DNA of 64,000 nt from Qipengyuania citrea. GTDB taxonomy: Bacteria > Pseudomonadota > Alphaproteobacteria > Sphingomonadales > Sphingomonadaceae. Under the pieces are notes generated by a model. That model searched no databases and had not been told where the DNA came from. It saw nothing but the letters and a program-made list of their open reading frames with translations. Every line of letters starts with the position of its first letter. The stretch's first letter is position 1. The stretch is from positions 186,001 through 250,000 of the forward strand of contig NZ_JALJZT010000002.1 in the NCBI RefSeq assembly GCF_024171405.1. The letters are read 5' to 3'. Shown here piece by piece: positions 26,292-35,116 of the stretch. A program made the translations under genes and the position numbers.

Positions 26292-27269
26292 TTAGCTGGG
26301 GCGATTGTGCGGTGCAAGGTGGCGCACCCAGGCCTTGGCCGCGGCCGGCCAGGCGCGTGGCTGGCGCCAGTCGAGACAGGTCAGGCGATAGCGCGGGCGG
26401 TTCGCCTCCATCCAGTCGCGCTTATAGGCATCGGTGCCGGTGCCGAAATCGACCAGATCGACCTTATCGGTGTCGATCACCTGTTCGAATAGCGCGGCGC
26501 TGAGCGTCGTCCCGGCAGAGAGCGGCTTGGCCGCTTCGATATGCGCCAGCTTGTGAATATAGGCGGTGCCGTTCTCGACCGTCCAGAACTGCGCTGCCAC
26601 GGGGACTCCATCGGCGCGCGCGATACCCAGCCGGAGGCGACCGGCTGCGCCCTCCGCCCGGGCAAATTGCTCCAGGATATCGGCGCGTTCTTCGGCGGGC
26701 TTCCAGCTTTCGGCATAGACCGCCTGATAGTCGCGCCAGGCGGTCTCGTCGAAATGGTCGAGGATATCCACGTCCACCTTCTTCGCCTTGCGCTTGAGCG
26801 TGGTGCGCATCTTGCCGGGGCGCTGCGCCCAGTAGTCGGCGAAACGGCGCCCTGCGACCCGGAGCACGTGGTTCTCGTCGCATTGTGCGCGCCAGATCCA
26901 CCAGCCGGCCTCGCGAAAGGCGCGTTCGAGAGCGGCGGTGCTGCCGTCTTCCGCCGGTAGGGGTGCCATATCGATCCGGTGTGTCTTGCTGCGCAGGTCG
27001 CGGGCGAGCGCGGTAAGCAGGTCGGTATTTTGTCCCAGTGGCCGCCAGGTGAAGGAAAACCAGTTTGCCAGGCTGGCAAGCCCGGCAGGCTGGTGCTGCA
27101 GCGGCAGGGCCAGCTGCTCGCCATCGCGTTCGGCAAGCGCGATCAGCGGGCGGATGTCGCCCGTCTCCAGCAACGCAAACCATGCGAGCCTGTCGAAAGG
27201 ACCCGCACCGGGCCCATCCAGCCCTTGCAGTTTGGTAACCGTGTCGTGATAGCTGACCGCGATGCCCAC
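26292..27269 (-). CDS. GNAT / FemAB-like acyltransferase (CelD/BcsL type)
   Basis: 325 residues. The central and C-terminal parts match acetyltransferase-fold proteins of the CelD/BioF2 type: KMRTTLKRKAKKV, WRDYQAVYAESWKP, the strand LRLGIARADGVPVAAQFW and YIHKLAHIEAAKPLSAG, followed by LVDFGTGTDAYKRDWM. A GTG at 27269 with GAGGG upstream is the favoured start; an ATG at 27350 would overlap the divergent ligase gene. It starts the minus arm operon with ACP and the hydrolases. A second FemAB-like gene is at 37217-38278. It probably transfers an acyl or aminoacyl group onto a sugar or peptide. That is family inference. Confidence 0.78.
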   Translation of the reverse strand: MGIAVSYHDTVTKLQGLDGPGAGPFDRLAWFALLETGDIRPLIALAERDGEQLALPLQHQPAGLASLANWFSFTWRPLGQNTDLLTALARDLRSKTHRIDMAPLPAEDGSTAALERAFREAGWWIWRAQCDENHVLRVAGRRFADYWAQRPGKMRTTLKRKAKKVDVDILDHFDETAWRDYQAVYAESWKPAEERADILEQFARAEGAAGRLRLGIARADGVPVAAQFWTVENGTAYIHKLAHIEAAKPLSAGTTLSAALFEQVIDTDKVDLVDFGTGTDAYKRDWMEANRPRYRLTCLDWRQPRAWPAAAKAWVRHLAPHNRPS

Positions 27270-27295
27270 CGGAATTCCCTCGCCTCGGAGCGTTA

Positions 27296-28810
27296 ATGCC
27301 TGATCCCACGCCCTATCCGCTCGATCAACTGGCCGAGCGCGGGGATGCACAGGCGCCTGCGCTGGTGCTGCGCGATCGCACGCTTAGCTTCGAGGAGTTG
27401 AGGAACCGTGTGACGCTGCTCGCCGGATGGCTGGCAGGCCGGGCGGGGAAGGGCGCCCGCGTCGCCAGCTGGGCGGCAAAGGGCGAGCTGACCTGCCTGC
27501 TGCCGCTGGCCGCAGCGCGCGCGGGGCTGGTGCATGTCCCCATCAATCCGCTGCTCAAGCGTGCACAGGTCGCGCATATCCTCGGCGATAGCGGCGCGGT
27601 CCTGCTGATGGGGACCAAGGCGCGCCTGGCGTCGCTGGGCGACGGCGACGTGCCGCCGGGGTGCGATGTCGTGGACGAGAACGACGTCTTTGCGGCGGCC
27701 GAGGCAGAGGGCGCGTCACTGACCGCGTCGACCCACGATCCCGACGATCTGGCGGCAATCCTCTATACCAGCGGCTCGACCGGCAAACCCAAGGGGGTGA
27801 TGCTGAGCCACGCCAATATGTGGCTGGGTGCCGTCAGTGTGGCGGATTATCTCGGGCTCGCCAGCGACGATGTCACGCTCGCCGTGCTGCCGCTCAGCTT
27901 CGACTATGGTCAGAGCCAGCTGCTGTCGACTTGGTATGCGGGGGGCTGCGTGGTCCCGCTCGATTATCTCTTCCCGCGCGATGTCGCAAAGGCCTGCGCC
28001 AGGCACGGCGTGACGACGCTGGCAGCGGTTCCCCCGCTATGGGTCCAGCTGACCGAGATTGAATGGCCGGGTGACGCCATTGCAAGCATGCGCCGACTGA
28101 CCAATTCGGGCGGCGCACTGACCATCGAACTCGTGCGCGATTTGCGCGCTATTTTCCCGCAAACACGCCTGTTTCCCATGTACGGCCTGACCGAGGCCTT
28201 CCGTTCGACCTTTCTCGATCCCGAGTGTGTCGATCACCATCCCACATCGATGGGCCGCGCCATTCCCTTCGCCGAAATCCTCGTCATCGCCGATGACGGA
28301 ACTCTGGCCGAACCGGGCGAGGAAGGCGAACTGGTCCATTGCGGACCGCTGGTGGCGCAAGGCTATTGGCAGGACGCTCAACGCACGGCGGAGCGCTTCC
28401 GCCCGGCGCCCGCAATGTCCGCATATGGCGGGACCGCGGTGTGGTCGGGCGACCGCGTCCGGCGCGACGAGGATGGCCTGCTCTATTTCGTCGGGCGGCG
28501 CGATGCGATGATCAAGAACGCGGGCAATAGGATCAGCCCGCAGGAAGTCGAAAGCGCGGCGCTCGCCACCGGCCTGGTCGCCGAAGCGGTCGCGCTGGGG
28601 GTTCCGGACGAGCGGCTCGGCCATGCGATCCACCTCGTCGTACGTCCCGCGGCGGATGCCACCGACCCCGAGACCGCGCTGCCCAAGGCGCTGCAGAAGG
28701 AGCTACCAAATTTCATGCAGCCGCATGCGATCCACTGGCGCGATACGCTGCCGCTCAATCCCAATGGCAAGCTCGACCGGACCGCGATTGCGGCGGAGCT
28801 GGGCGCATGA
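27296..28810 (+). CDS. AMP-forming acyl ligase, exosortase A system
   Basis: 504 residues. ILYTSGSTGKPKGVMLSH (about 157-174) is the ATP/AMP loop; MYGLTEAFRSTFLDP, GDRVRRDEDGLLYFVGRRD and the C-terminal LNPNGKLDRTAI with the catalytic Lys complete the adenylation fold. Its close association with an ACP and a PLP decarboxylase marks it as the exosortase A-type ligase, which likely loads an amino or organic acid onto the ACP. ATG 27296 follows GGAG at 27286-27289. Only 26 bases separate this start from that of the divergent acyltransferase gene. Overlaps the decarboxylase by four bases (ATGA). Confidence 0.92.
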   Translation: MPDPTPYPLDQLAERGDAQAPALVLRDRTLSFEELRNRVTLLAGWLAGRAGKGARVASWAAKGELTCLLPLAAARAGLVHVPINPLLKRAQVAHILGDSGAVLLMGTKARLASLGDGDVPPGCDVVDENDVFAAAEAEGASLTASTHDPDDLAAILYTSGSTGKPKGVMLSHANMWLGAVSVADYLGLASDDVTLAVLPLSFDYGQSQLLSTWYAGGCVVPLDYLFPRDVAKACARHGVTTLAAVPPLWVQLTEIEWPGDAIASMRRLTNSGGALTIELVRDLRAIFPQTRLFPMYGLTEAFRSTFLDPECVDHHPTSMGRAIPFAEILVIADDGTLAEPGEEGELVHCGPLVAQGYWQDAQRTAERFRPAPAMSAYGGTAVWSGDRVRRDEDGLLYFVGRRDAMIKNAGNRISPQEVESAALATGLVAEAVALGVPDERLGHAIHLVVRPAADATDPETALPKALQKELPNFMQPHAIHWRDTLPLNPNGKLDRTAIAAELGA

Positions 28811-30033
28811 AGCCGCTGGGCCCCATTCCTGCCGGCTATGCGGCGATCGGCGGCGAGCTGGCCATCGGCGGCAAGCCGGTAAGCCATTGGGTGGAACAGG
28901 CCGGACGGACCCCGCTGTTCGTCTATTCGCGTGATCGCATTGCGCAGCGTTTCGAGATGCTGCGCGCTGCCATGCCCGACCGCCTCAAGATCAATTATGC
29001 GATAAAGGCCAACAGTTTCGGCCCGCTTCTTTCCTTTGTTTCAACGCTGGCCGACGGGCTCGATATCGCGTCGGGCGGCGAGCTTGAACTGGTTCGGGCG
29101 ACCGGGTTCGACCTGGGCCGAGTGAGCTTCGCCGGGCCGGGCAAACGGGACATCGAACTCGAAGCCGCGATCGCCGCGGGCGTCACGCTCAATCTCGAAA
29201 GCGAAGCCGAAGCGGGCCGCGCGCTCGCGATCGCCAAACGGCTTGGCATGACGCCGCGTCTCGCGGTCCGCGTCAATCCCGATTTCGAGCTCAAGGGATC
29301 GGGGATGAAAATGGGCGGCGGGCCCAAGCCCTTCGGGATCGACGCCGCGCGGGTCCCCGCGCTGGTCCGGCAGATCGTCACCGCGGGGTGCGACTTTCGC
29401 GGCCTGCATATCTTCACCGGCAGCCAGGCGCTGTCGGCTGAAGCAGTGATCGACATGCAGGCCAAGGTACTCGACTGCGCGCATCGCATTGCAGTCGACG
29501 CCGGGGTCACGCTGCCCAAGCTCAATATGGGGGGCGGCTTCGGCATCCCCTATTTCCCGGGCGACGAACCGTTGGACATTGCCGCTGTCGGAGCCGCGCT
29601 GGAAGAGCGCTTCCGCGACCTGCCCAAGACGCTGGCCGACGCCGAACTGTTCATCGAACTCGGTCGCTACCTCGTGGGCGAGGCGGGCGTTTACCTGACG
29701 CGGATCGTAGATCGCAAGGAAAGCTACGGCGAAACCTATCTCGTCACCGACGGCGGATTGCACCACCAGCTCGCCGCCTCGGGCAATTTCGGGACGGTGG
29801 TGCGGCGCAACTACCCTGTCGCCATCGCCAGCCGCTTTGCCGCCGAGCCCGCGGAGGAAGCTAATGTCGTCGGGTGCCTGTGCACCCCGCTCGACCGGCT
29901 GGCCGACAAGGCGCACCTGCCGCGCGCCGAGGTCGGCGATCTAGTGGCGGTGTTCTGCGCCGGGGCCTATGGCGCCAGCGCCTCGCCCAGTGCCTTTTTG
30001 GGACAGGGGCCTGCCGCCGAAATGCTAGTCTGA
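28807..30033 (+). CDS. PLP-dependent decarboxylase, exosortase A system
   Basis: Fold-type III (alanine racemase-like) decarboxylase of the ornithine/diaminopimelate group, 408 residues. PLP Lys is in INYAIKANSFG (about 62-72). GLHIFTGSQ, the phosphate-binding NMGGGFGIPYF and the catalytic Cys in CLCTPLDRLADK follow. Typical relatives decarboxylate basic amino acids or diaminopimelate. In the XrtA locus the substrate is unknown and may be supplied on the ACP. The start overlaps the ligase stop (ATGA), so the two are coupled. After its stop lies the first sizable gap of the plus arm. Confidence 0.93.
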   Translation: MKPLGPIPAGYAAIGGELAIGGKPVSHWVEQAGRTPLFVYSRDRIAQRFEMLRAAMPDRLKINYAIKANSFGPLLSFVSTLADGLDIASGGELELVRATGFDLGRVSFAGPGKRDIELEAAIAAGVTLNLESEAEAGRALAIAKRLGMTPRLAVRVNPDFELKGSGMKMGGGPKPFGIDAARVPALVRQIVTAGCDFRGLHIFTGSQALSAEAVIDMQAKVLDCAHRIAVDAGVTLPKLNMGGGFGIPYFPGDEPLDIAAVGAALEERFRDLPKTLADAELFIELGRYLVGEAGVYLTRIVDRKESYGETYLVTDGGLHHQLAASGNFGTVVRRNYPVAIASRFAAEPAEEANVVGCLCTPLDRLADKAHLPRAEVGDLVAVFCAGAYGASASPSAFLGQGPAAEMLV

Positions 30034-30049
30034 ACCCGATCTGCTAAAT

Positions 30050-30075
30050 CCCGCGAATCCTTCGATTTCTGCGGG
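30050..30075 (+). terminator. Hairpin after the PLP decarboxylase gene, possible terminator
   Basis: CCCGC-GAA pairs with TTC-(T)-GCGGG across a nine-base loop, giving eight pairs with one bulge. No T-run follows, so it would be a weak intrinsic terminator or an RNA-processing site at best. It lies in the 162-base gap before the export lipoprotein gene, the only sizable break within the plus arm, and the downstream genes may have their own promoter there. I could not assign promoter hexamers with confidence. Confidence 0.35.
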
Positions 30076-30195
30076 TGCCAGCCGCCATGGCTAACCGTCT
30101 GTTCACCTTTTTCGGGCAATAGTTCGCCCAAACACGGGGGTATCGGGCGCAGCATGCGGCCCGCGCATCCCCTGACACAAGCAGGAAACCGACCT

Positions 30196-30840
30196 ATGCG
30201 CTTCACCCGTATTGCCTCTCTCGTCGCCGGATGCGCCGCCAGCACGCTCGTGCTTGGCGGGTGCGCGGGCGGCGGTGGCACGGAACTGCCCCCGGCGACC
30301 TTCGTCGCGATGCAGGAAGGTCCGGGCGAGGAATATGTCATCGGCCCGCTCGACGAGCTGACGATCCATGTCTGGCGCAATCCCGAACTCGGCGCGGAAA
30401 ATATCCAGGTGCGCCCCGATGGCCGCATCACCATTCCACTGGTCAAGGATATGCCGGCGGTGGGCAAGACGCCCTCGATGCTGGAAGAGGATATCCGCCT
30501 CCAGCTCAGCCAGTATATCGAGGACCCGCTGGTCTCGGTGATCGTCAATGAGTTTGCCGGCACCTTCAGCCAGCAGGTCCGCATCGTCGGTGCGACGGCG
30601 CAGCCGGCTTCGCTGCCTTACCGCGCGAACATGACCGTGCTCGACGCGATGATCGCGGTGGGCGGCCTGTCCGAATTTGCTGCGGGCAACCGCGCCAAGC
30701 TGATCCGCTTCGACAAGCAACTGGGCCGCCAGCGTGAATACGCCTTGCGCCTGACCGATCTGCTCAAGCGCGGCGACAGCAAGGCCAATGTCCTCCTCCA
30801 GCCGGGCGATGTGATCATCATCCCCGAGAGCACGTTCTAG
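30196..30840 (+). CDS. Polysaccharide export outer-membrane lipoprotein (Wza-like), XrtA system
   Basis: 214 residues. The signal MRFTRIASLVAGCAASTLVLGGC ends in a lipobox with Cys23. The export domain follows (YVIGPLDELTIHVWRNPEL, VRPDGRITIPLV) and then an SLBB domain (VRIVGATAQPASLPYR, LLQPGDVIIIPESTF). It is the outer-membrane conduit for the exopolysaccharide, working with the chain-length protein and autokinase just downstream. AGGAAA precedes ATG 30196. Gap of 14 bases to the next gene. Confidence 0.93.
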   Translation: MRFTRIASLVAGCAASTLVLGGCAGGGGTELPPATFVAMQEGPGEEYVIGPLDELTIHVWRNPELGAENIQVRPDGRITIPLVKDMPAVGKTPSMLEEDIRLQLSQYIEDPLVSVIVNEFAGTFSQQVRIVGATAQPASLPYRANMTVLDAMIAVGGLSEFAAGNRAKLIRFDKQLGRQREYALRLTDLLKRGDSKANVLLQPGDVIIIPESTF

Positions 30841-30854
30841 GGAGCTGCGGGGGC

Positions 30855-32372
30855 ATGCAGGAAGTCTTCGACGAACTTCGCAGCGCGCTGCATACGGTGT
30901 GGAACCGCCGCTGGCTTGCGCTCGCCGTGGCCTGGGGGGTCTGCATCCTCGGCTGGCTTGCGGTTGCCTTCATCCCCAACAGCTATGAAAGCCGGGCACG
31001 GATCTATGTCGAGCTCGAGGATGTCCTGTCCGAACAGCTCGAAATTTCCGGCGACGGCAAGCAGGCAATCACCAAGGTCCGCCAGACGCTGGTCAGCGTG
31101 GTCAATCTCGAACGCGTGGTGCGCACGACCAAGCTCGGCGAGAAAATTGCCACCGACAATGAGATGCAGAGCGCGGTAGCCCGCCTGACCGAGAATATCG
31201 TCGTCGAGAGCGAGCAGGACAATCTGTTCGAGATCACCGCCACGGTTGGCAAGTCGAACCTCAGCGACGCGGAAAACGCGGTACTGGCCAAGGACGTCGT
31301 CCAGAGCCTGATCGATATTTTTCGCGAATCCAACATTGCCGGCAATCGCGGCGACGTTGCCGATACCATCGCCTTTCTCGACGAGCAGCTGGAAGACCGC
31401 AAACGCGAACTCGAAGCCGCCGAACAGCGCCGCCTGATTTTCGAGGCGAAGCATCCCGATCTGATCGGTGGCACCGGCACCGTAACCGGACGGCTCCAGA
31501 CGATGCGCACCGAAATGCGCGGAATCGACGCCGATATCGCCGCCGCGCAGAGCGCCCTGGCAGCGATCAACGGCCAGCTCGCCAGCACACCGCGCAGCAT
31601 CATGACCGCCGAAAGCGGCGGGGCACGCGGCGCGCTGATGGCGGCGCAGTCGCAGCTCGCCGCGATGCGCTCGCGCGGCCTGACCGACAGCCACCCCGAT
31701 ATCCAGTCGCAGCGGCGCCAGATCGATGCGCTGCGCGAACAGGCGGCCAATGAACCCGCCGGGTCCAGCGGCACGCCCAATCCGGCCTATACCTCGCTCA
31801 CCTCGATCCGCGCCGAGCGTCAGGCCAATGTGCAGGCGCTCCAGGCGCGCAAGGCAGCGCTGCAATCGGACATTTCCGGCCTGATCGCCGCGCAGGCCGA
31901 CGAGCCCGCCGTGGCCGCCGAGGCCAACCGCATCAGCCGCGATTACGAAGTCCTCAAGGACAAGTATGACGACCTGCTCAACGATCGCGAGGAAATGCGC
32001 CTGCGCGGACAGGTCGAAACCGAGCGCAGCGCCTTCCAGTTCGAAGTCATCGACCCGCCGACCGCGCCGCGTAATCCGGCAGCACCCAATCGGCCGCTCC
32101 TGCTACTCGGAGTGCTCATCGCCGGTCTTGGCGCGGGCGCCGGGGTGGCCTTCGTGATGGGCCAGCTCAAATCCAGCTTTACTACAGCCGACAAGCTCGA
32201 GCGCACGCTCGACCTGCCGGTCATCGGCACCATTTCGCGTTCGATGACCACGGCCGCGCGCAAGCACGAGAAGCTGCGGCTCAAACAGTTCGTCGCGGGC
32301 GTCGGAGCGTTGGGAGCGGTCTGCTTCCTGCTGCTGGTCGTCGAAATGGTCCAGGTCGGCTCGGTCGCCTGA
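30855..32372 (+). CDS. Polysaccharide chain-length determinant (Wzz/Wzc N-terminal type), XrtA system
   Basis: 505 residues. An N-terminal transmembrane helix at about 20-40 (WLALAVAWGVCILGWLAVAF) is followed by a long periplasmic coiled-coil region rich in Glu, Arg and Gln (about 165-390), then a second helix (LLLLGVLIAGLGAGAGVAF) and a cytoplasmic loop. A third hydrophobic stretch at the extreme C-terminus (VGALGAVCFLLLVVEMV) is also present. It controls polymer length and couples to the outer-membrane export lipoprotein. It lacks the kinase domain, which is supplied by the next gene. Confidence 0.9.
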   Translation: MQEVFDELRSALHTVWNRRWLALAVAWGVCILGWLAVAFIPNSYESRARIYVELEDVLSEQLEISGDGKQAITKVRQTLVSVVNLERVVRTTKLGEKIATDNEMQSAVARLTENIVVESEQDNLFEITATVGKSNLSDAENAVLAKDVVQSLIDIFRESNIAGNRGDVADTIAFLDEQLEDRKRELEAAEQRRLIFEAKHPDLIGGTGTVTGRLQTMRTEMRGIDADIAAAQSALAAINGQLASTPRSIMTAESGGARGALMAAQSQLAAMRSRGLTDSHPDIQSQRRQIDALREQAANEPAGSSGTPNPAYTSLTSIRAERQANVQALQARKAALQSDISGLIAAQADEPAVAAEANRISRDYEVLKDKYDDLLNDREEMRLRGQVETERSAFQFEVIDPPTAPRNPAAPNRPLLLLGVLIAGLGAGAGVAFVMGQLKSSFTTADKLERTLDLPVIGTISRSMTTAARKHEKLRLKQFVAGVGALGAVCFLLLVVEMVQVGSVA

Positions 32373-32381
32373 GGGGGGAAT

Positions 32382-33428
32382 GTGTCAGTGAACAAGCCCA
32401 CCAATATCGAACCGCCCAAATCGGGCGATGCGAAGCCCAAGCGCACTTCGCTGCTCGAACGTGCCAGCGGCGCCTTCGGCCTCGACCGGCTTGCCCCGGC
32501 GGCGGTGCCCGACAAGCTCGAAGACGAGAAGGCCAAGAAGTTTGCGCCCAAGCGCAAGTCGGAGCCCTCGACGCCGCCCGAAATGCCCCGGCGCCGCGCA
32601 TCCGACCGCTTCGCCCAGCCGCAGCCCGCTGGCGCGGCCACGCCGGTGCCACCTGTGCCGCCTGCGGCACCGTCGGAGCCGGACAAGCCGGTGGTAACGC
32701 TGACCGGGCCCAGGCAGCATGTCGTCCGCTCGCTCCTGCGCGAGCAGGGGCTGATCGATCCCGATGGCGGTGCGTCGATGCTGCTCGAGGAGTTCCGCAT
32801 CGTGAAGCGGCAGGTCCTCGCGACCGCCAAGGCCAAGCCGGGCCCACAGGCGCGCCGCGTGCTCGTCTGCTCGCCGCATTCGAACGAGGGCAAGACCTTC
32901 TGCGCGCTCAATCTGGCGATCGCGCTGGCGGGTGAACGCGATATGGAAGTCGTGCTGGTCGATGCCGATTTCGGCAAGCCCTCGATCATGGCCAAACTCG
33001 GTCTCGAACACGGCAAGGGCTTCATGGATGTGCTCGCCGATCCCACCGCGAAGGTCGAGGACGTCGTGGTCGGCACCGATATTCCGGGCCTGTGGGTACT
33101 CCCCGCGGGCCAGCGGACGGGGCGCGACAGCGAGTATCTCGCCAGCGAGCGAACCTGGAAGGTGCTCGACAATCTGACGCTCGGCGCACGCAACCGCATC
33201 ATCGTGTTCGACAGCCCCCCCGCACTCGCGGCAACGCCTGCAGCCGATCTGGCCAAGCATGCCGGCCAGGCGCTGCTCGTGGCGCGCGCGGATATGAGCG
33301 GGCGCGCTGCGTTGGAAGACGCGGTGGATCTCCTGTCAGCCTGTCCCGACATCAAGCTGCTGCTCAATGATGCGACGTTCAGTCCGAGCGGTCGCAAGTT
33401 CGGCAGCTATTACGGATATGGGGAGTAA
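32382..33428 (+). CDS. Tyrosine autokinase (BY-kinase), XrtA system
   Basis: 348 residues, starting with GTG at 32382 after GGGGGGAA. A variable Pro/Lys-rich N-terminus (about 1-110) precedes the kinase fold: Walker A variant CSPHSNEGKTF (about 162-172), Walker A-prime VVLVDADFGKPS and Walker B IIVFDSPPALA. The C-terminus GSYYGYGE is a Tyr cluster, the usual autophosphorylation site of bacterial tyrosine kinases. It regulates polymerisation and export together with the chain-length protein. Confidence 0.9.
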   Translation: MSVNKPTNIEPPKSGDAKPKRTSLLERASGAFGLDRLAPAAVPDKLEDEKAKKFAPKRKSEPSTPPEMPRRRASDRFAQPQPAGAATPVPPVPPAAPSEPDKPVVTLTGPRQHVVRSLLREQGLIDPDGGASMLLEEFRIVKRQVLATAKAKPGPQARRVLVCSPHSNEGKTFCALNLAIALAGERDMEVVLVDADFGKPSIMAKLGLEHGKGFMDVLADPTAKVEDVVVGTDIPGLWVLPAGQRTGRDSEYLASERTWKVLDNLTLGARNRIIVFDSPPALAATPAADLAKHAGQALLVARADMSGRAALEDAVDLLSACPDIKLLLNDATFSPSGRKFGSYYGYGE

Positions 33429-33432
33429 GCAC

Positions 33433-35103
33433 ATGAGCTATCGTGTGAAATTCCGTCATCTCGCCACGACGGCTGCGGCCCTGGCGCTTCTGCATGGCGC
33501 GCCGCTGCAGGCGCAGTCCTACCAAGGCGCCGATGCCGGCGAATCCGGCGGTGAGGGGTTCTCCTCCGACCGTGGCCGCACCAGCATCGATCCCTATATC
33601 GAAGCCAATTCGCTCGCCAGCTGGCAAATCTCGCCCGGCAGCGACGTGGTCACCTATACGCAGCTCGCGGCAGGCGTCGACGCATCCATCGCCGGGCGCA
33701 ACAACGGCGGCAGCGTGTCGCTACGTTACGAACGCAATTTCGCGCATCAGTCGGAGGGGTCGGATTCGGACACGATCACCGGCCTCGCGCGCGGCTATGC
33801 GACGATCATCCCGCGGGTCCTGACTTTCGAGGCGGGTGGGCTGGCAAGCAGCACGCGGGTCGATGCGCAGGGCCGTTCGGTGATCAATCCGCTGGTCGAC
33901 GACAATCTCTCCACCCAGACTTATTCGGCCTATGCCGGGCCCAATCTGCAGACCCGCATGGGCGCTGTCGATGTGAGCGCCAATTACCGCATCGGGTACA
34001 CACGCGTCGACGGCCCCGATTTCCTCACCCAGTCGGGAACGCAGGCCGACCTGTTCGACGAAAGCGTCACGCATAGCGCTACCGTGCGTGCCGGGACGCG
34101 TCCGGGCGACCCGCTGCCAGTCGGCATCGGTGTCGGCGCCGGATATTATCAGGAAGACGTCTCCAACCTCGATCAGCGCGTCCGCGACGCCTATGTCCGC
34201 GGCGATGTAACCGTGCCGATCACCCCCACACTGGCCTTCGTCGCCGGGGCAGGGGTCGAGGATGTCGAAGTGTCGAGCCGCGACGCGGTGCGCGACGCGG
34301 ATGGCAACCCGGTCATCGGCGACAACGGCCGATATGTGACCGACACCGCCAGCCCGCGCATCATCGCCTATGAGGCGAGCGGGCTGATCTGGGATGTCGG
34401 CGTGGTCTGGACGCCCAGCAGCCGAACCCAGCTCGAAGCACATTTCGGTCGCCGCTACGATAGCGAGACCTTTTACGGCAATTTCAGCTGGCGTCCGAGC
34501 AGTCGGAGCAACCTTTCGATCGGCGTCTATGACGGGATCCAGGGCTTTGGCGGGCGCCTGAACAATGCATTGGCCGCCTTGCCGACCGATTTCACCGTGA
34601 CGCGCGATCCGGTTACGGGTGAGCTGACCGGCTGTGTCAGCACGCTCGACGGCAGCGGCTGTCTCGACGGCCTGCTTGGCTCGGTGCGCTCCTCGGTCTT
34701 CCGCGGACGCGGGGTCGTTGCCAGCTACAGCCGCCAGATCGGCCGGATGACCGCTGCGATCGGCGCAGGGTACGACCGGCGCAAGTTCATCGGCGCACCA
34801 GGTACGGTGCTGGAACTGGCCGACGGGATCGTCGATGAAAGCTACTATGTCGCGGCGGGGGTCTCGGGCCCGGTCGGACAGCGTGGCAGCTTCTCGCTCA
34901 ACAGCTATGCCAACTGGTTCGACAGCGGGACTGCCGGATCCGGCGATGTTCGTGTACTCGGCAGTTCGGCGAGCTATTCGGAAGAGGTTGTCCGCAACCT
35001 TTCGGCACGCGCCGCGGTCGCCATCTCGATGCTCGACAGCGATATCGCGCCCGACAATTTCACGACCGCATCGGCCCTGCTCGGCCTGCGCTACGATTTC
35101 TGA
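33433..35103 (+). CDS. Outer-membrane beta-barrel protein, PEP-CTERM/XrtA system associated
   Basis: 556 residues starting MSYRVKFRHLATTAAALALL, with a signal peptide likely cut in LQAQS. The mature part is almost all alternating beta strands, with aromatic girdles and turns such as GRNNGGSVSLRYERNF, and ends LLGLRYDF. A terminal Phe is a typical signal for outer-membrane assembly. It corresponds in position and length to the conserved barrel protein of XrtA exopolysaccharide loci. It probably takes part in secretion of the polymer. Starts four bases after the autokinase gene. Confidence 0.88.
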   Translation: MSYRVKFRHLATTAAALALLHGAPLQAQSYQGADAGESGGEGFSSDRGRTSIDPYIEANSLASWQISPGSDVVTYTQLAAGVDASIAGRNNGGSVSLRYERNFAHQSEGSDSDTITGLARGYATIIPRVLTFEAGGLASSTRVDAQGRSVINPLVDDNLSTQTYSAYAGPNLQTRMGAVDVSANYRIGYTRVDGPDFLTQSGTQADLFDESVTHSATVRAGTRPGDPLPVGIGVGAGYYQEDVSNLDQRVRDAYVRGDVTVPITPTLAFVAGAGVEDVEVSSRDAVRDADGNPVIGDNGRYVTDTASPRIIAYEASGLIWDVGVVWTPSSRTQLEAHFGRRYDSETFYGNFSWRPSSRSNLSIGVYDGIQGFGGRLNNALAALPTDFTVTRDPVTGELTGCVSTLDGSGCLDGLLGSVRSSVFRGRGVVASYSRQIGRMTAAIGAGYDRRKFIGAPGTVLELADGIVDESYYVAAGVSGPVGQRGSFSLNSYANWFDSGTAGSGDVRVLGSSASYSEEVVRNLSARAAVAISMLDSDIAPDNFTTASALLGLRYDF

Positions 35104-35116
35104 TAGGATCGGTTCG

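Noticed and set aside
27270..27350. N-terminal extension of the acyltransferase-like gene to ATG 27350
   Set aside because: It would overlap the divergent ligase start, is Arg-rich without family character, and the GTG at 27269 has GAGGG upstream.
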